Source: Gammaproteobacteria bacterium
GTDB lineage: Bacteria > Pseudomonadota > Gammaproteobacteria > Pseudomonadales > UBA5518
Direction of reading: 5' to 3'
NCBI GenBank assembly: GCA_016705365.1
Contig: JADIYI010000002.1
Coordinates: forward strand, 186,001-250,000
DNA: 64,000 nt
Made by a program: the position numbers and the translations under genes. Below the pieces are notes generated by a model, which saw nothing but the letters and a program-made list of their open reading frames with translations, did not search any database and had not been told where the DNA came from. Positions 17,443-25,669 of the stretch are shown here, piece by piece (positions within the stretch are counted from its first letter, which is position 1; each line of letters begins with the position of its first letter).

Positions 17443-18077
17443 GAGCGTGACCGGTTGCGGAGTTCTTCGAGTCGTTCGTGGACGATGCGCGCCTTGTCTT
17501 CGGGTGATGCGTTGGCCGGGATCGGTGTCGCCTTTGCGGGAGTGCCCGCGGCCGGACTCGTCATGCTTTCGCCACCGATGCCCGATTCGGTGGCGGAAAC
17601 CGCATTCGACGCGAGTTCGGCGGGCGCGGGAAAAGCCAGTGTTTCAAGCCGGCCGCCACGCTCGAGCACCACGTGATCGACATGAACCTGGTGCAGGCGC
17701 ACACCGGCCGCGACCGCCGCGTTCAGCGGAAACCAGCGCGCCTGACCGTCGGCGCCTTCGATCACGGCGCCGGCGCGGCTGCCGGCAATCGCTGCCCGCA
17801 GCGTGAAGCCCGCGCTCGGGGTCATCGGGAGCGCACCCGCGGAAGCCGGTGGCTGCCGGGTTGCTTCGCCAAACAGGTCTGCACCGAGAATCATCGGCAG
17901 GGTATTTTCCGGTTCCCGATCCAGTTCGCTGCCGTGGGCCACGACCGCCCCCTGGCGCAGGGCGGATTGCCATTGCCATGTCTGCCAGGCGACCCCGGCA
18001 AGGGTGATCGCGACGATCGCGCCGGCCGTCGTCAACGGCAGGCTGAATGGCCAGCGTTCAGCCAGGTCTTCAAGCAT
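17439..18077 (-). CDS. gspC: Type II secretion inner-membrane protein GspC
   Basis: A 212-residue T2SS linker. It has a short cytoplasmic start (MLEDLAERWPFSLP), one transmembrane helix at about residues 16-33, and a periplasmic HR domain with LGADLFGEAT and LRAAIAGSRAGAVIEG. In known systems this domain binds GspD and recruits substrate. No PDZ domain follows; a low-complexity Ala/Pro/Thr tail ends in a short basic helix. The ATG at 18077 was preferred to in-frame extensions into the divergent gspE region. Its stop overlaps the gspD start (ATGA), so gspC-gspD form a coupled pair facing away from the rest of the locus. Confidence 0.88.
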   Translation of the reverse strand: MLEDLAERWPFSLPLTTAGAIVAITLAGVAWQTWQWQSALRQGAVVAHGSELDREPENTLPMILGADLFGEATRQPPASAGALPMTPSAGFTLRAAIAGSRAGAVIEGADGQARWFPLNAAVAAGVRLHQVHVDHVVLERGGRLETLAFPAPAELASNAVSATESGIGGESMTSPAAGTPAKATPIPANASPEDKARIVHERLEELRNRSRS

Positions 18078-18175
18078 GTCGCTCCGCCGATCAGGTTTTC
18101 GGTAACGCCGCAAGTATAGACGTCCGGCACCGTTACCCGACGCAACCCTGACGGCAAACGCTGGCATTGCAAAAT

Positions 18176-18241
18176 GCGCGCCATCGTGCGCCCAAACGCC
18201 CGGATCACGACCCGCGGTGGTTATGGGGCGCGATGGCGCCC
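18176..18241. promoter_or_regulatory. Paired GC palindromes in the gspC-gspE divergent region
   Basis: The 215-base gap between gspC and gspE holds two related palindromic elements in inverted orientation. Element A (18176-18193) is GCGCGCCATCGTGCGCCC. Element B (18226-18241) is a perfect inverted repeat, GGGCGC-GATG-GCGCCC, whose reverse strand reads GGGCGCCATCGCGCCC. Both share a GCGCCATCG core. The spacing (about 45-50 bases centre to centre) suits a dimeric regulator acting on both promoters. No clear -35/-10 pair was found. Regulatory function is inference. Confidence 0.4.
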
Positions 18242-18292
18242 AAGCGATGCTACATTTAGCGCAGTACAACAACTGCCAGCTGGACAACGTTG

Positions 18293-19771
18293 ATGAGTCA
18301 GCTTCTACCTTACGCATTTGCCAAGCGGCATGGCGCGTTGCTGAAGATTCCGGCTCCCGGCGATCCCGGGAAGCCGCGCCTGATCCACCGTCACAATGTG
18401 ACCGTCCACGCGGTTGCCGAAGTCGCGCGTACGACCGGCCTGGCATTCAGCTGCGAGCCGGTCGGCGAGGATGAGTTCAGCCGGGCGCTTGCAGAAGTCT
18501 ATGAACAGAAGAGTGGCGCTGCCCAGCAACTCGCCGAGGGGCTGGAGGAGCAGCTCGACCTCGGCAGCCTGGCCGAATTCGTTCCCGAAACCGAGGATCT
18601 GCTCGAGCAGCAGGAAGATGCACCGATCATTCGCCTGATCAATGCGATCCTGTCGCAGGCGATCAAGGAGGGGGCGTCCGATATTCACGTCGAGCCTTAT
18701 GAAAAGCGCTTGCTGGTGCGTTTTCGCGTCGATGGCATGCTGCGCGAGATCGTCGAGCCAAAGCGCGAGCTGGCACCGCTGCTGGTTTCGCGGATCAAGG
18801 TGATGTCACGGCTGGACATCGCCGAGAAGCGGTTGCCGCAGGACGGACGCATTTCGATACGCGTCGGGGGGCGCGAGGTCGATATGCGGGTCTCGACGCT
18901 GCCCTCGGCGAACGGGGAGCGCGTGGTGATGCGGATTCTCGACAAGAGCGCGCAGCGGCTCGATCTTGCCGCAATCGGGATGCATGGCAATGCACTCGAT
19001 TCGTTGCTAGGGTTGCTGGCCCGCCCGCACGGAATCATCCTGATCACCGGGCCCACGGGCTCCGGCAAGAGCACCACGCTCTACGGCTGCCTGAACCACC
19101 TGAATGACGGCAGCTGCAATATCCTGACGGTCGAGGATCCGATCGAATACAACATCGAGGGCATTGGTCAGACCCAGGTCAACGTCAAGGCGGGTATGAC
19201 GTTCGCAGGGGGATTGCGGGCCATGTTGCGCCAGGATCCCGACGTGGTGATGGTCGGCGAGATACGCGACGGTGAAACAGCGGGCATCGCGGTACAGGCC
19301 AGCCTGACCGGACACCTGGTCCTGTCCACCGTGCATACCAATACCGCTGCAGGAGCGGTGACGCGCCTTGCCGACATGGGCGTCGAACCGTTCATGCTGG
19401 CCTCGAGCCTCAATGGCGTGATCGCCCAGCGCCTGGTGCGGGTGTTGTGCCGCGAGTGCAAGCAGCCGCATGTGCCCGATGCCGCCGAGCAGGATCTGCT
19501 GCAGATTCGCCGGGTCGATGACCATGCGCTGTTTCGTCCGCTCGGCTGTCCGGCATGCAACAACCGTGGCTATCGCGGGCGCATGGGCCTGTATGAATTG
19601 CTGGTGGTCGATGACACGATGCGCGGCCTGATCCATAGCCATGCAAGCGAAGGCCTCCTCGCGGCGCATTCGCGCAAGAGCCAGCAGTCGCTGCGTGCCG
19701 ATGGCCGCGCCAAGGTGCTGGCCGGGCTGACCACGGTGGAAGAAGTCATGCGCGTCAGTCAGGAGGACTGA
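18293..19771 (+). CDS. gspE: Type II secretion ATPase GspE
   Basis: A 492-residue hexameric ATPase that powers pseudopilus assembly. An in-frame TTG directly precedes the ATG at 18293. The N1E-like region (about 1-90) is followed by the core beginning DAPIIRLINAILSQAIKEGA. Walker A is GPTGSGKST at 253-261 (Lys259); the Asp box and Walker B region contains LRAMLRQDPDVVMVGEIRD, and the His box ASLTGHLVLSTVHTN follows. The zinc-binding loop has two CxxC pairs: LCREC near residue 385 and CPACN about 38 residues later. All motifs are intact. It starts the main gsp operon. Confidence 0.97.
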   Translation: MSQLLPYAFAKRHGALLKIPAPGDPGKPRLIHRHNVTVHAVAEVARTTGLAFSCEPVGEDEFSRALAEVYEQKSGAAQQLAEGLEEQLDLGSLAEFVPETEDLLEQQEDAPIIRLINAILSQAIKEGASDIHVEPYEKRLLVRFRVDGMLREIVEPKRELAPLLVSRIKVMSRLDIAEKRLPQDGRISIRVGGREVDMRVSTLPSANGERVVMRILDKSAQRLDLAAIGMHGNALDSLLGLLARPHGIILITGPTGSGKSTTLYGCLNHLNDGSCNILTVEDPIEYNIEGIGQTQVNVKAGMTFAGGLRAMLRQDPDVVMVGEIRDGETAGIAVQASLTGHLVLSTVHTNTAAGAVTRLADMGVEPFMLASSLNGVIAQRLVRVLCRECKQPHVPDAAEQDLLQIRRVDDHALFRPLGCPACNNRGYRGRMGLYELLVVDDTMRGLIHSHASEGLLAAHSRKSQQSLRADGRAKVLAGLTTVEEVMRVSQED

Positions 19772-19775
19772 GCGA

Positions 19776-20990
19776 ATGGGTGCTTTCAGCTATGCGGTAC
19801 TCGACAGCGCCGGCAAGCAGCACCGAGGCTCGCTGGAGGCCGACAACGTGCGCCATGCGCGCCAGCTGTTGCGTGATCGCGGCATGGTTCCGCTCGATGT
19901 GGCGGAAGTCACCGCGGACCGGCGCGCCGGCAACGATCGCAATGCGTCCTCGCGTGCATCGCTTTCCGTGGCCGGGTCCGCGCTCTTCACGCGCCAGCTC
20001 GCCACCCTGATCCAGTCCGCGCTGCCGATCGCCGATGCCCTGGCCGCCATTGCCCAGCAGAGCGAAAAGGCCGCGACCAAGGGCCTGATCTCGAGCTTGC
20101 GCACCCAGGTGCTCGAGGGGCGTGGCTTGGCCGCCGCGATGTCGCTGCATCCGCGGGCATTTCCATCGATGTACCGTGCGACGGTTGCCGCGGGCGAGCA
20201 CACCGGACGACTCGACCTGGTGCTGAACCGGCTGGCCGACCACACCGAAGCGAGCCACCGCGCGCGGCAAAAGGTCCAGCTGGCGTTGATCTATCCCTGC
20301 GTGCTGCTGGGATTGGCGGTGGTGGTGGTTGCCGGGTTGCTCACCTACATCGTGCCCGATGTGGTAGGGGTGTTTGCCAGGGAAGGGCAGGCGCTTCCTC
20401 CACTCACCCAGGCACTGCTCGCTATCAGCGATTTCCTGGTTGGCTATGGTGTCTGGCTGTTGTTCGGTATCGTGGCGGGCGTATTCGCGGTGCGCGCGTC
20501 GCTGAAAGACGCGGCGCGGCTCGAGTGGGTTCACAAGGTCCTGCTCGGGGTGCCGCTCGCCGGTCGCTTGAGCCTGACATCGAACACCGCGCGCTTTACC
20601 GGTACGCTGAGTACCCTCGTGAGCAGCGGTGTGCCGCTGGTGGATGCACTCGATATCGCTGCCGCGGTGCTGACCAATACTCATCTGAAACGCATCATCG
20701 GCGATACTGCGGGCCAGGTGCGTGAGGGCAGCAGCCTGAAGGCGGCGCTGGAACGCAGCGGGCGTTTTCCGCCGATGATGATTCACATGATTGCCAGCGG
20801 CGAGGTGAGCGGCGATCTCGAGCGCATGCTGGGACGCGTTGCCGAAAGCCAGCAGGTGGAACTGGATAACCGGATTGCCACCATGATCGGATTGTTCGAG
20901 CCGGCGGTGCTGCTGTTCATGGGGGTTGCGGTCCTGTTTATCGTGGTGGCGATACTGCAACCCATTTTTTCGCTCAACCAGATGATTTAG
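19776..20990 (+). CDS. gspF: Type II secretion inner-membrane platform GspF
   Basis: A 404-residue polytopic protein with two repeated cytoplasmic helical domains (about residues 65-165 and 270-370), each followed by membrane helices; the first hydrophobic pair is at about 170-230 and the last at about 375-400. The repeats show the GspF/PilC pattern LFTRQLATLIQSALPIADAL and ARFTGTLSTLVSSGVPLVDA. It docks GspE and the pseudopilus at the inner membrane. It starts 4 bases after gspE, with AGGAGG inside the gspE end. Confidence 0.96.
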   Translation: MGAFSYAVLDSAGKQHRGSLEADNVRHARQLLRDRGMVPLDVAEVTADRRAGNDRNASSRASLSVAGSALFTRQLATLIQSALPIADALAAIAQQSEKAATKGLISSLRTQVLEGRGLAAAMSLHPRAFPSMYRATVAAGEHTGRLDLVLNRLADHTEASHRARQKVQLALIYPCVLLGLAVVVVAGLLTYIVPDVVGVFAREGQALPPLTQALLAISDFLVGYGVWLLFGIVAGVFAVRASLKDAARLEWVHKVLLGVPLAGRLSLTSNTARFTGTLSTLVSSGVPLVDALDIAAAVLTNTHLKRIIGDTAGQVREGSSLKAALERSGRFPPMMIHMIASGEVSGDLERMLGRVAESQQVELDNRIATMIGLFEPAVLLFMGVAVLFIVVAILQPIFSLNQMI

Positions 20991-20999
20991 GCGGTCAAT

Positions 21000-21437
21000 G
21001 TGCAACAGACAGCGCGCAGGAATCTTGGCTTCACGCTGATCGAGATCATGGTGGTGGTGGTGATCATCAGCGTGCTCATCGGCCTGATCGCGCCCAACAT
21101 CATGGGTCGGGTGGACGAGGCCAGGGTCACTGCGGCGCGCGCCGATATCGCGACCATAGGACAGGCGCTCGACCTGTACCGTATCGACAACGGCAATTAT
21201 CCGACCACCGAACAGGGGCTGCAGGCACTGGTGACCAAGCCGAGCGTTGCGCCGGAGCCGAAAAAATGGAATTCCAGCGGCTACATGAAGAAGAAGGAAC
21301 TGCCGCGCGATCCCTGGGAGAACGAGTACCAGTACCTGCGCTACCCGGATGGAAGCTACGAGCTGATGAGCTATGGCGCCGACGGCCGGGAGGGCGGAGA
21401 GGATAATGATGCCGATATCTATCAGAAGGATATCTGA
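21000..21437 (+). CDS. gspG: Type II secretion major pseudopilin GspG
   Basis: A 145-residue major pseudopilin. The start is GTG at 21000; an ATG two bases earlier is out of frame. The leader is MQQTARRNLG, cleaved after Gly10, followed by FTLIEIMVVVVIISVLIGL with Glu at +5 of the mature protein. The C-terminal region has GNYPTTEQGLQALV, KELPRDPWENEYQY and GREGGEDNDADIY, the calcium-binding loop region of GspG. The prepilin peptidase that would process it is not in this window. The gene overlaps gspH by 32 bases. Confidence 0.97.
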   Translation: MQQTARRNLGFTLIEIMVVVVIISVLIGLIAPNIMGRVDEARVTAARADIATIGQALDLYRIDNGNYPTTEQGLQALVTKPSVAPEPKKWNSSGYMKKKELPRDPWENEYQYLRYPDGSYELMSYGADGREGGEDNDADIYQKDI

Positions 21438-21927
21438 GCCGCGCGGCTTCACGCTGATCGAGATGCTGGTCACGCTGCTCATCATGGGCGTGCTGGCCGG
21501 CCTGGCAACACTCGCGGTGGGCGGGCAGGCACAGCGCCAGGCGAACGATGAAGCGCAACGCCTGTATCAGATCCTCGGCTACGCCAGCGAGGAGGCCACC
21601 CTGGCGGGCGAGGAATACGGATTGCTGGTGGATGACGATGGCTACGGCTTCGTCCGTTTCGATCCTGGCGAGGAGCAGTGGCTGCCGGCGCCGGCACGGG
21701 CGTTCGCGGATCATGAACTGCCTGTCGGGTTACGCATGGAAATCAGCGTGGAAGACACGCCTGTACTGGCTGCGGCACGCCGCAACGACGCGCTGCGCAG
21801 CCCCGAGGTGGTGATTCTCTCGAGCGGCGAGATTTCGTCGTTTCATATGGATTTTGTCTCCGGCAAAGATTCCGATCCGGCGGCGAGCATCAGCAGCGAT
21901 GGCAGTGGTTCACTGGTCCGGGAATAG
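21406..21927 (+). CDS. gspH: Type II secretion minor pseudopilin GspH
   Basis: A 173-residue minor pseudopilin. I chose the first ATG of the ATGATG pair at 21406, after GGCGGAGAGG. The leader ends at Gly14 and the mature helix starts FTLIEMLVTLLIMGVLAGL with Glu at +5. The rest is a beta-rich head with GEEYGLLVDDDGYGFVRFD, typical of GspH. The 5' end lies inside gspG and the 3' end inside gspI, so translation is tightly coupled. Confidence 0.92.
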   Translation: MMPISIRRISEPRGFTLIEMLVTLLIMGVLAGLATLAVGGQAQRQANDEAQRLYQILGYASEEATLAGEEYGLLVDDDGYGFVRFDPGEEQWLPAPARAFADHELPVGLRMEISVEDTPVLAAARRNDALRSPEVVILSSGEISSFHMDFVSGKDSDPAASISSDGSGSLVRE

Positions 21928-22294
21928 GCGCGCATGCGCCGGGTCCGGATTCAGCCTGATCGAGGTCCTGGTCGCGTTGGCGATTTTCGCGGTGCTGGCC
22001 AGCACCATCGTGTTCCAAAGTGGAGCCTACGGCTTGCAACTGTTCCGGCTCGAGGAAAAAACCCTGGCGTTGTGGGTGGCGCAGAATGCACTCGACGCGC
22101 TACGCCTCGACTTCCCGCAAGAGCGGGCGGCGGGGAGCAGCCGCAAGGTGGAAATGGGCGAACGCACCTGGATCGTGCACGAGAAAATCTCCGACACCAG
22201 TCGCAAGGGATTTCATCGCATCGATGTAACGGTGGCGCGCGAGGGCGAGACGGACGCGCTGGTGAGCCTGTCCGGATTCGTGGCCCGACCATGA
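21899..22294 (+). CDS. gspI: Type II secretion minor pseudopilin GspI
   Basis: A 131-residue minor pseudopilin. The ATG at 21899 gives a 17-residue leader ending GSG, then FSLIEVLVALAIFAVLAST with Glu at +5. The stretch EKTLALWVAQNALDALRL matches the typical GspI 'A..VA.N.....L' pattern. GspI forms the tip complex with GspJ and GspK in known systems. The start overlaps gspH by 29 bases and is not certain, as alternative in-frame codons exist upstream; the stop overlaps gspJ's ATG. Confidence 0.9.
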   Translation: MAVVHWSGNRRACAGSGFSLIEVLVALAIFAVLASTIVFQSGAYGLQLFRLEEKTLALWVAQNALDALRLDFPQERAAGSSRKVEMGERTWIVHEKISDTSRKGFHRIDVTVAREGETDALVSLSGFVARP

Positions 22295-22908
22295 CCGGGC
22301 GCAGGACGAGTGGGTTCACGCTGATCGAGGCACTGATCGCGCTGGCAATCTTTTCGTTTCTGGGCGTTGGTGCCTATCAGTTGCTCGACTCGACCGCCAC
22401 CCTGATGACGGGTGGCGAACAGCGTTTTGCCGCGCTGAGCGCTACCCAGACCGCATTGCGTCTGCTCGAGGAGGATTTCACCCAGCTGAGTCCGCGTCCG
22501 GTCGCCGCGGCGAACGGGAAGCAGTCGCCTGCGCTCGATGCGGCACCCGCCGAGGGCATCGTCGAGTTCACCCGCAGCGGCTGGCGCAACCCGCTTGGCG
22601 CGGCGCGCAGCACGCTACAGCGAGTGGTCTGGGATATCGACCCGGACGGTCGCTTGTTACGTCGATATCGCGGCCGCATCGATCAGCCTGAAAACGTGGA
22701 GCCGGTGGTGCGCATGGTCAGCGACGGGATAGAGGCACTGGAGTTGCGTTATCTCGACGAGCAGGGCGAATGGCAGGAGCAATGGCCACCGCCACCGGTT
22801 TCGGACAAGCCCGAGGACGATACCGCCGCGTGGCTGCCGCGTGCGGTCGAGATTCGTCTGGTTCACCAGCGCATTGGCGAGGTGTTGCGTCTTGTATCGT
22901 TGCGCTGA
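22291..22908 (+). CDS. gspJ: Type II secretion minor pseudopilin GspJ
   Basis: A 205-residue minor pseudopilin. The ATG at 22291 overlaps the gspI stop (ATGA). The leader MTGRRTSG is cut before FTLIEALIALAIFSFLGVG, with Glu at +5. The head shows LRLLEEDFTQLSPRPV and RVVWDIDPDGRLLRRYRG, typical of GspJ. A longer frame starting at 21934 reads through gspI and was not used. Confidence 0.93.
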   Translation: MTGRRTSGFTLIEALIALAIFSFLGVGAYQLLDSTATLMTGGEQRFAALSATQTALRLLEEDFTQLSPRPVAAANGKQSPALDAAPAEGIVEFTRSGWRNPLGAARSTLQRVVWDIDPDGRLLRRYRGRIDQPENVEPVVRMVSDGIEALELRYLDEQGEWQEQWPPPPVSDKPEDDTAAWLPRAVEIRLVHQRIGEVLRLVSLR

Positions 22909-23836
22909 GCATCGCGGGCGGCAATCGCAGCGCGGCGTCGCGCTGATAACGGTATTGCTGGTTTTCGTGCTGGTCGCGATGATGGCAACACATATGCTGC
23001 GCACCAGCTACCTGGCAATGCATCGCACCGGCAACCTCATCGACAGCACCCAGGCCCGCTACTATGCCCTGGGTGCCGAGGAGTTGGGGGGCCAGATGCT
23101 GGCGGCGGATTTCGCGGCGCAGGCGGGGACACAGCGCTCCGATTACCTGGGGCAGGAATGGGCACGGGAAAACCAGTCCTTCGAGATCGAGGACGGTGTG
23201 CTCGAGTTGCAGGTTGTCGACCAGGCGGGACTGTTCAATCTCAATTCGCTGGTCGATTCCGCTGCCAGGAGCGACCCGCAGGCCGTGGCTAGATTTGCGC
23301 GTCTGCTCGCCGGATCGGGGCTCGATGAGTCGCTGGCCGAGCGCGTGGCGGACTGGATCGACGCCGATGGTCGGACCTCGCGGGGAGGGGTCGAGGAAAC
23401 CGCCTACGGCGTGGAGTCCATTGCCAACCGGCCTTTCGTCGAGACGAGCGAACTGCTGGGCATTCCCGGCTTCGATGCCGAGGTCTGGCACGTGCTGCGC
23501 GAGCAGGTGAGCGCGCTGCCTGGCGACACTCTGCTCAACCTCAATACCGCGCCCGAACCGGTGCTGCGTGCCTATGCGGGCATGGTGTCGCCTGCCGAAA
23601 TGGAACGTTTCCTGCTTGTCCGATTGGTGCAACCGATGAAATCGCTGCAGGATCCGCTTCTCGCCACGTTGTTCGCCAACGTTCTCGATCGCGTGGATGT
23701 GAAAAGCAATTTCTACCTGGTGCGCGCGCATGCCCGATATCGCGGGCGACACGCGCGCCTGGATACCCTGATGCAACGCGATGCGCGCAGCGGAAAAATC
23801 CACGTTATTGGGCGCAATGATGCAGCGAGACTGTAG
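22892..23836 (+). CDS. gspK: Type II secretion pseudopilin GspK
   Basis: A tip pseudopilin of about 314 residues. No ATG is available at the right place; the TTG at 22892, ten bases after a GAGG, gives a 15-residue leader ending QRG, followed by VALITVLLVFVLVAMMATH. Position +5 is Thr rather than Glu, which is characteristic of GspK. The body has YYALGAEELGGQ, LFNLNSLVD, the WIDADGRTSRGGVE loop and LLNLNTAPEPVL, as in GspK/PilX-like helix-hairpin-helix proteins. A GTG or TTG further upstream inside gspJ is the alternative start. Confidence 0.9.
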   Translation: MYRCAEHRGRQSQRGVALITVLLVFVLVAMMATHMLRTSYLAMHRTGNLIDSTQARYYALGAEELGGQMLAADFAAQAGTQRSDYLGQEWARENQSFEIEDGVLELQVVDQAGLFNLNSLVDSAARSDPQAVARFARLLAGSGLDESLAERVADWIDADGRTSRGGVEETAYGVESIANRPFVETSELLGIPGFDAEVWHVLREQVSALPGDTLLNLNTAPEPVLRAYAGMVSPAEMERFLLVRLVQPMKSLQDPLLATLFANVLDRVDVKSNFYLVRAHARYRGRHARLDTLMQRDARSGKIHVIGRNDAARL

Positions 23837-23842
23837 AAAACC

Positions 23843-25105
23843 ATGAAAAACTGGCTCGGAATCCATCTCGAGAGCAACCAGCCCGACAGCGCCACGCCGG
23901 TTTCATGGGTGCTGTACGGCGGGGAGCGCCTGCTGGCGCACGGCTGCGATGCGCTGGGTGAGGTCCGCAACGCGGGGGGTCCGGATGCGGAGAAGGCCGA
24001 GGTCCATGTCTTTGTTCCGGGCACCGCGGTCATGCTGACCGAAGTCAATATTCCGTCGCGTGACGCCGCGCATTTGCGCAAGGCATTGCCCTTCATGATC
24101 GAAGAACAACTGGCCGGCGACCTGCGCCAGACACATCTTGCGGTAGCCCCCCAGCGTCATGGTGACGGGGTACCGGTCGCGGTGGTGTCACACGGGCAGA
24201 TGATTTCCTGGCTCGAAGCGCTGCACGCGGCCAACCTGTCACCGGTAGCAGTGATCCCCGAGCAATTGCTGCTGCCCCGCGAACCCGGCTCCATTTTTGT
24301 CCATATCCACGGAGACCGGGCGCTGGTGCGGCTGGGGGACTGCCGGGGAGTCGTGCTCGAACTCGAGAACCTGATAACGATTCTCGAGGTCTCGGTAACG
24401 CATCGCGCGATGCCATGTTCGCGGATCGAGATCAGCACTTGTGCCGGCGTGGTCGCCGACGAAGAACAGGCCGACGTGCTGGGCGCGGCGATCGCGAAGC
24501 GTCTCGATCGACCGGTTCGGCGCACCAATTACACGGAATCGCTGGTCGAATTGCTGGCTTTCGCGGCGCGCGGGCCGCATGCAGTCCTCAACCTGTGCCA
24601 GGGTGGCTATCGTGTCGATGCACGTGGCGGCGAGACCGGCACGCCATGGCGCATCACGTGGATCGCGGCTGCGGCCAGCGTGCTGGTGTTCGTGCTCTGC
24701 TGCCTGGTCAGCGGCGCGTTGATGGAGCGCCAAGCCCGCAACACCCACGAGGAGGCGATTGCACTGTTTCGCAGCATGTTTCCCGATGAGCGACGGATCG
24801 TCAATCTGCGTCGCCAGGCCGAGGGCCGCATCACCGCGGCCAAGTCCACCAGCGGTGGATCGCTGCGTGGAGTCGCCGCACTTGCCGGTACGCTCGGCAA
24901 CGCCGAGCTCGACGGAATCTCCGTGCAGGCCTTGCGCTTCGACGAGGACGATGGCGCGCTGAGTGCTGATCTGAGTGCGCCGTCGCTGTCGCAGATCGAC
25001 AGGCTTGGCGAACTGCTCGGCGCAGCCGGGCTCGGTTCCAGGGTACTCTCGGCCAGCGAGGAAAGCGGACTTGCCAATGCACGGCTCGAATTGAGGACTC
25101 GCTGA
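23843..25105 (+). CDS. gspL: Type II secretion inner-membrane protein GspL
   Basis: A 420-residue bitopic protein. The cytoplasmic actin-like part covers roughly residues 1-265 (NIPSRDAAHLRKALPFMIEE, then LPREPGSIFVHIHGDRALVR), followed by one transmembrane helix at about 272-292 and a periplasmic ferredoxin-like domain to the end. In known systems GspL recruits the GspE ATPase to the membrane with GspM. It starts 6 bases after gspK and its stop directly abuts the gspM ATG. Confidence 0.93.
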   Translation: MKNWLGIHLESNQPDSATPVSWVLYGGERLLAHGCDALGEVRNAGGPDAEKAEVHVFVPGTAVMLTEVNIPSRDAAHLRKALPFMIEEQLAGDLRQTHLAVAPQRHGDGVPVAVVSHGQMISWLEALHAANLSPVAVIPEQLLLPREPGSIFVHIHGDRALVRLGDCRGVVLELENLITILEVSVTHRAMPCSRIEISTCAGVVADEEQADVLGAAIAKRLDRPVRRTNYTESLVELLAFAARGPHAVLNLCQGGYRVDARGGETGTPWRITWIAAAASVLVFVLCCLVSGALMERQARNTHEEAIALFRSMFPDERRIVNLRRQAEGRITAAKSTSGGSLRGVAALAGTLGNAELDGISVQALRFDEDDGALSADLSAPSLSQIDRLGELLGAAGLGSRVLSASEESGLANARLELRTR

Positions 25106-25660
25106 ATGATCGATCTGCGAAACTCGCTCGAGACGCTGCGGCGCAGGCTCGAGGACTCCGTCAGCCAATTCATGGCCTCCGATCAAGGGCAGCGCCTGAT
25201 TGCGTGGTACGAGCAACTGAGCAGGCGTGATCGCCTGGCGTTGCGGGGACTGTGCGGCTTTGCCGCGCTGGTAGTGCTGTATTCGCTGCTGCTGCAACCG
25301 CTGATCGATTACAGCAGCCGGGCACAACGACGGCTGCTGGAGGAGCAAGAACTGATCGCATGGCTGCGCGCCAATGAACCTGTGGCGAAGGCGGCTGCCG
25401 CGGCCAGCATGGCAGGCCGCGACCAGTCGGTTGCTTCGTTGGTCAACAGCAGCGCCAAGGCCAACGAGCTGACCATTCGTCGTTACGAACCGGCCGGCGA
25501 CGGCAGTATTCGCGTCTGGCTCGAGGGAGCGCAATTCAACAGCGTCGTGAAGTGGCTTTACCAGTTGCAAAGCGTGCACGGGATACATGCCGCGGAATTC
25601 TCCGTCGAGCGTGAGTCCGAACCCGGTCGGGTAAGTGCGCGCCTGACGCTCGAAGGATAA
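25106..25660 (+). CDS. gspM: Type II secretion inner-membrane protein GspM
   Basis: A 184-residue bitopic protein. Residues 1-45 are cytoplasmic with the typical QLSRRDRLALRGL stretch before the membrane helix (about 47-66). The periplasmic part has a coiled region (YSSRAQRRLLEEQELIAWLR) and a ferredoxin-like C-terminal domain with FNSVVKWLYQLQSVHGI. It partners GspL at the platform. No gap from gspL; gspA follows after 9 bases, where a gspN would lie in some systems. Confidence 0.92.
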   Translation: MIDLRNSLETLRRRLEDSVSQFMASDQGQRLIAWYEQLSRRDRLALRGLCGFAALVVLYSLLLQPLIDYSSRAQRRLLEEQELIAWLRANEPVAKAAAAASMAGRDQSVASLVNSSAKANELTIRRYEPAGDGSIRVWLEGAQFNSVVKWLYQLQSVHGIHAAEFSVERESEPGRVSARLTLEG

Positions 25661-25669
25661 GCCGGGCGC

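Noticed and set aside
20998..21000. ATG overlapping the gspG start
   Set aside because: It is out of frame with the pseudopilin; GTG at 21000 gives the correct leader.
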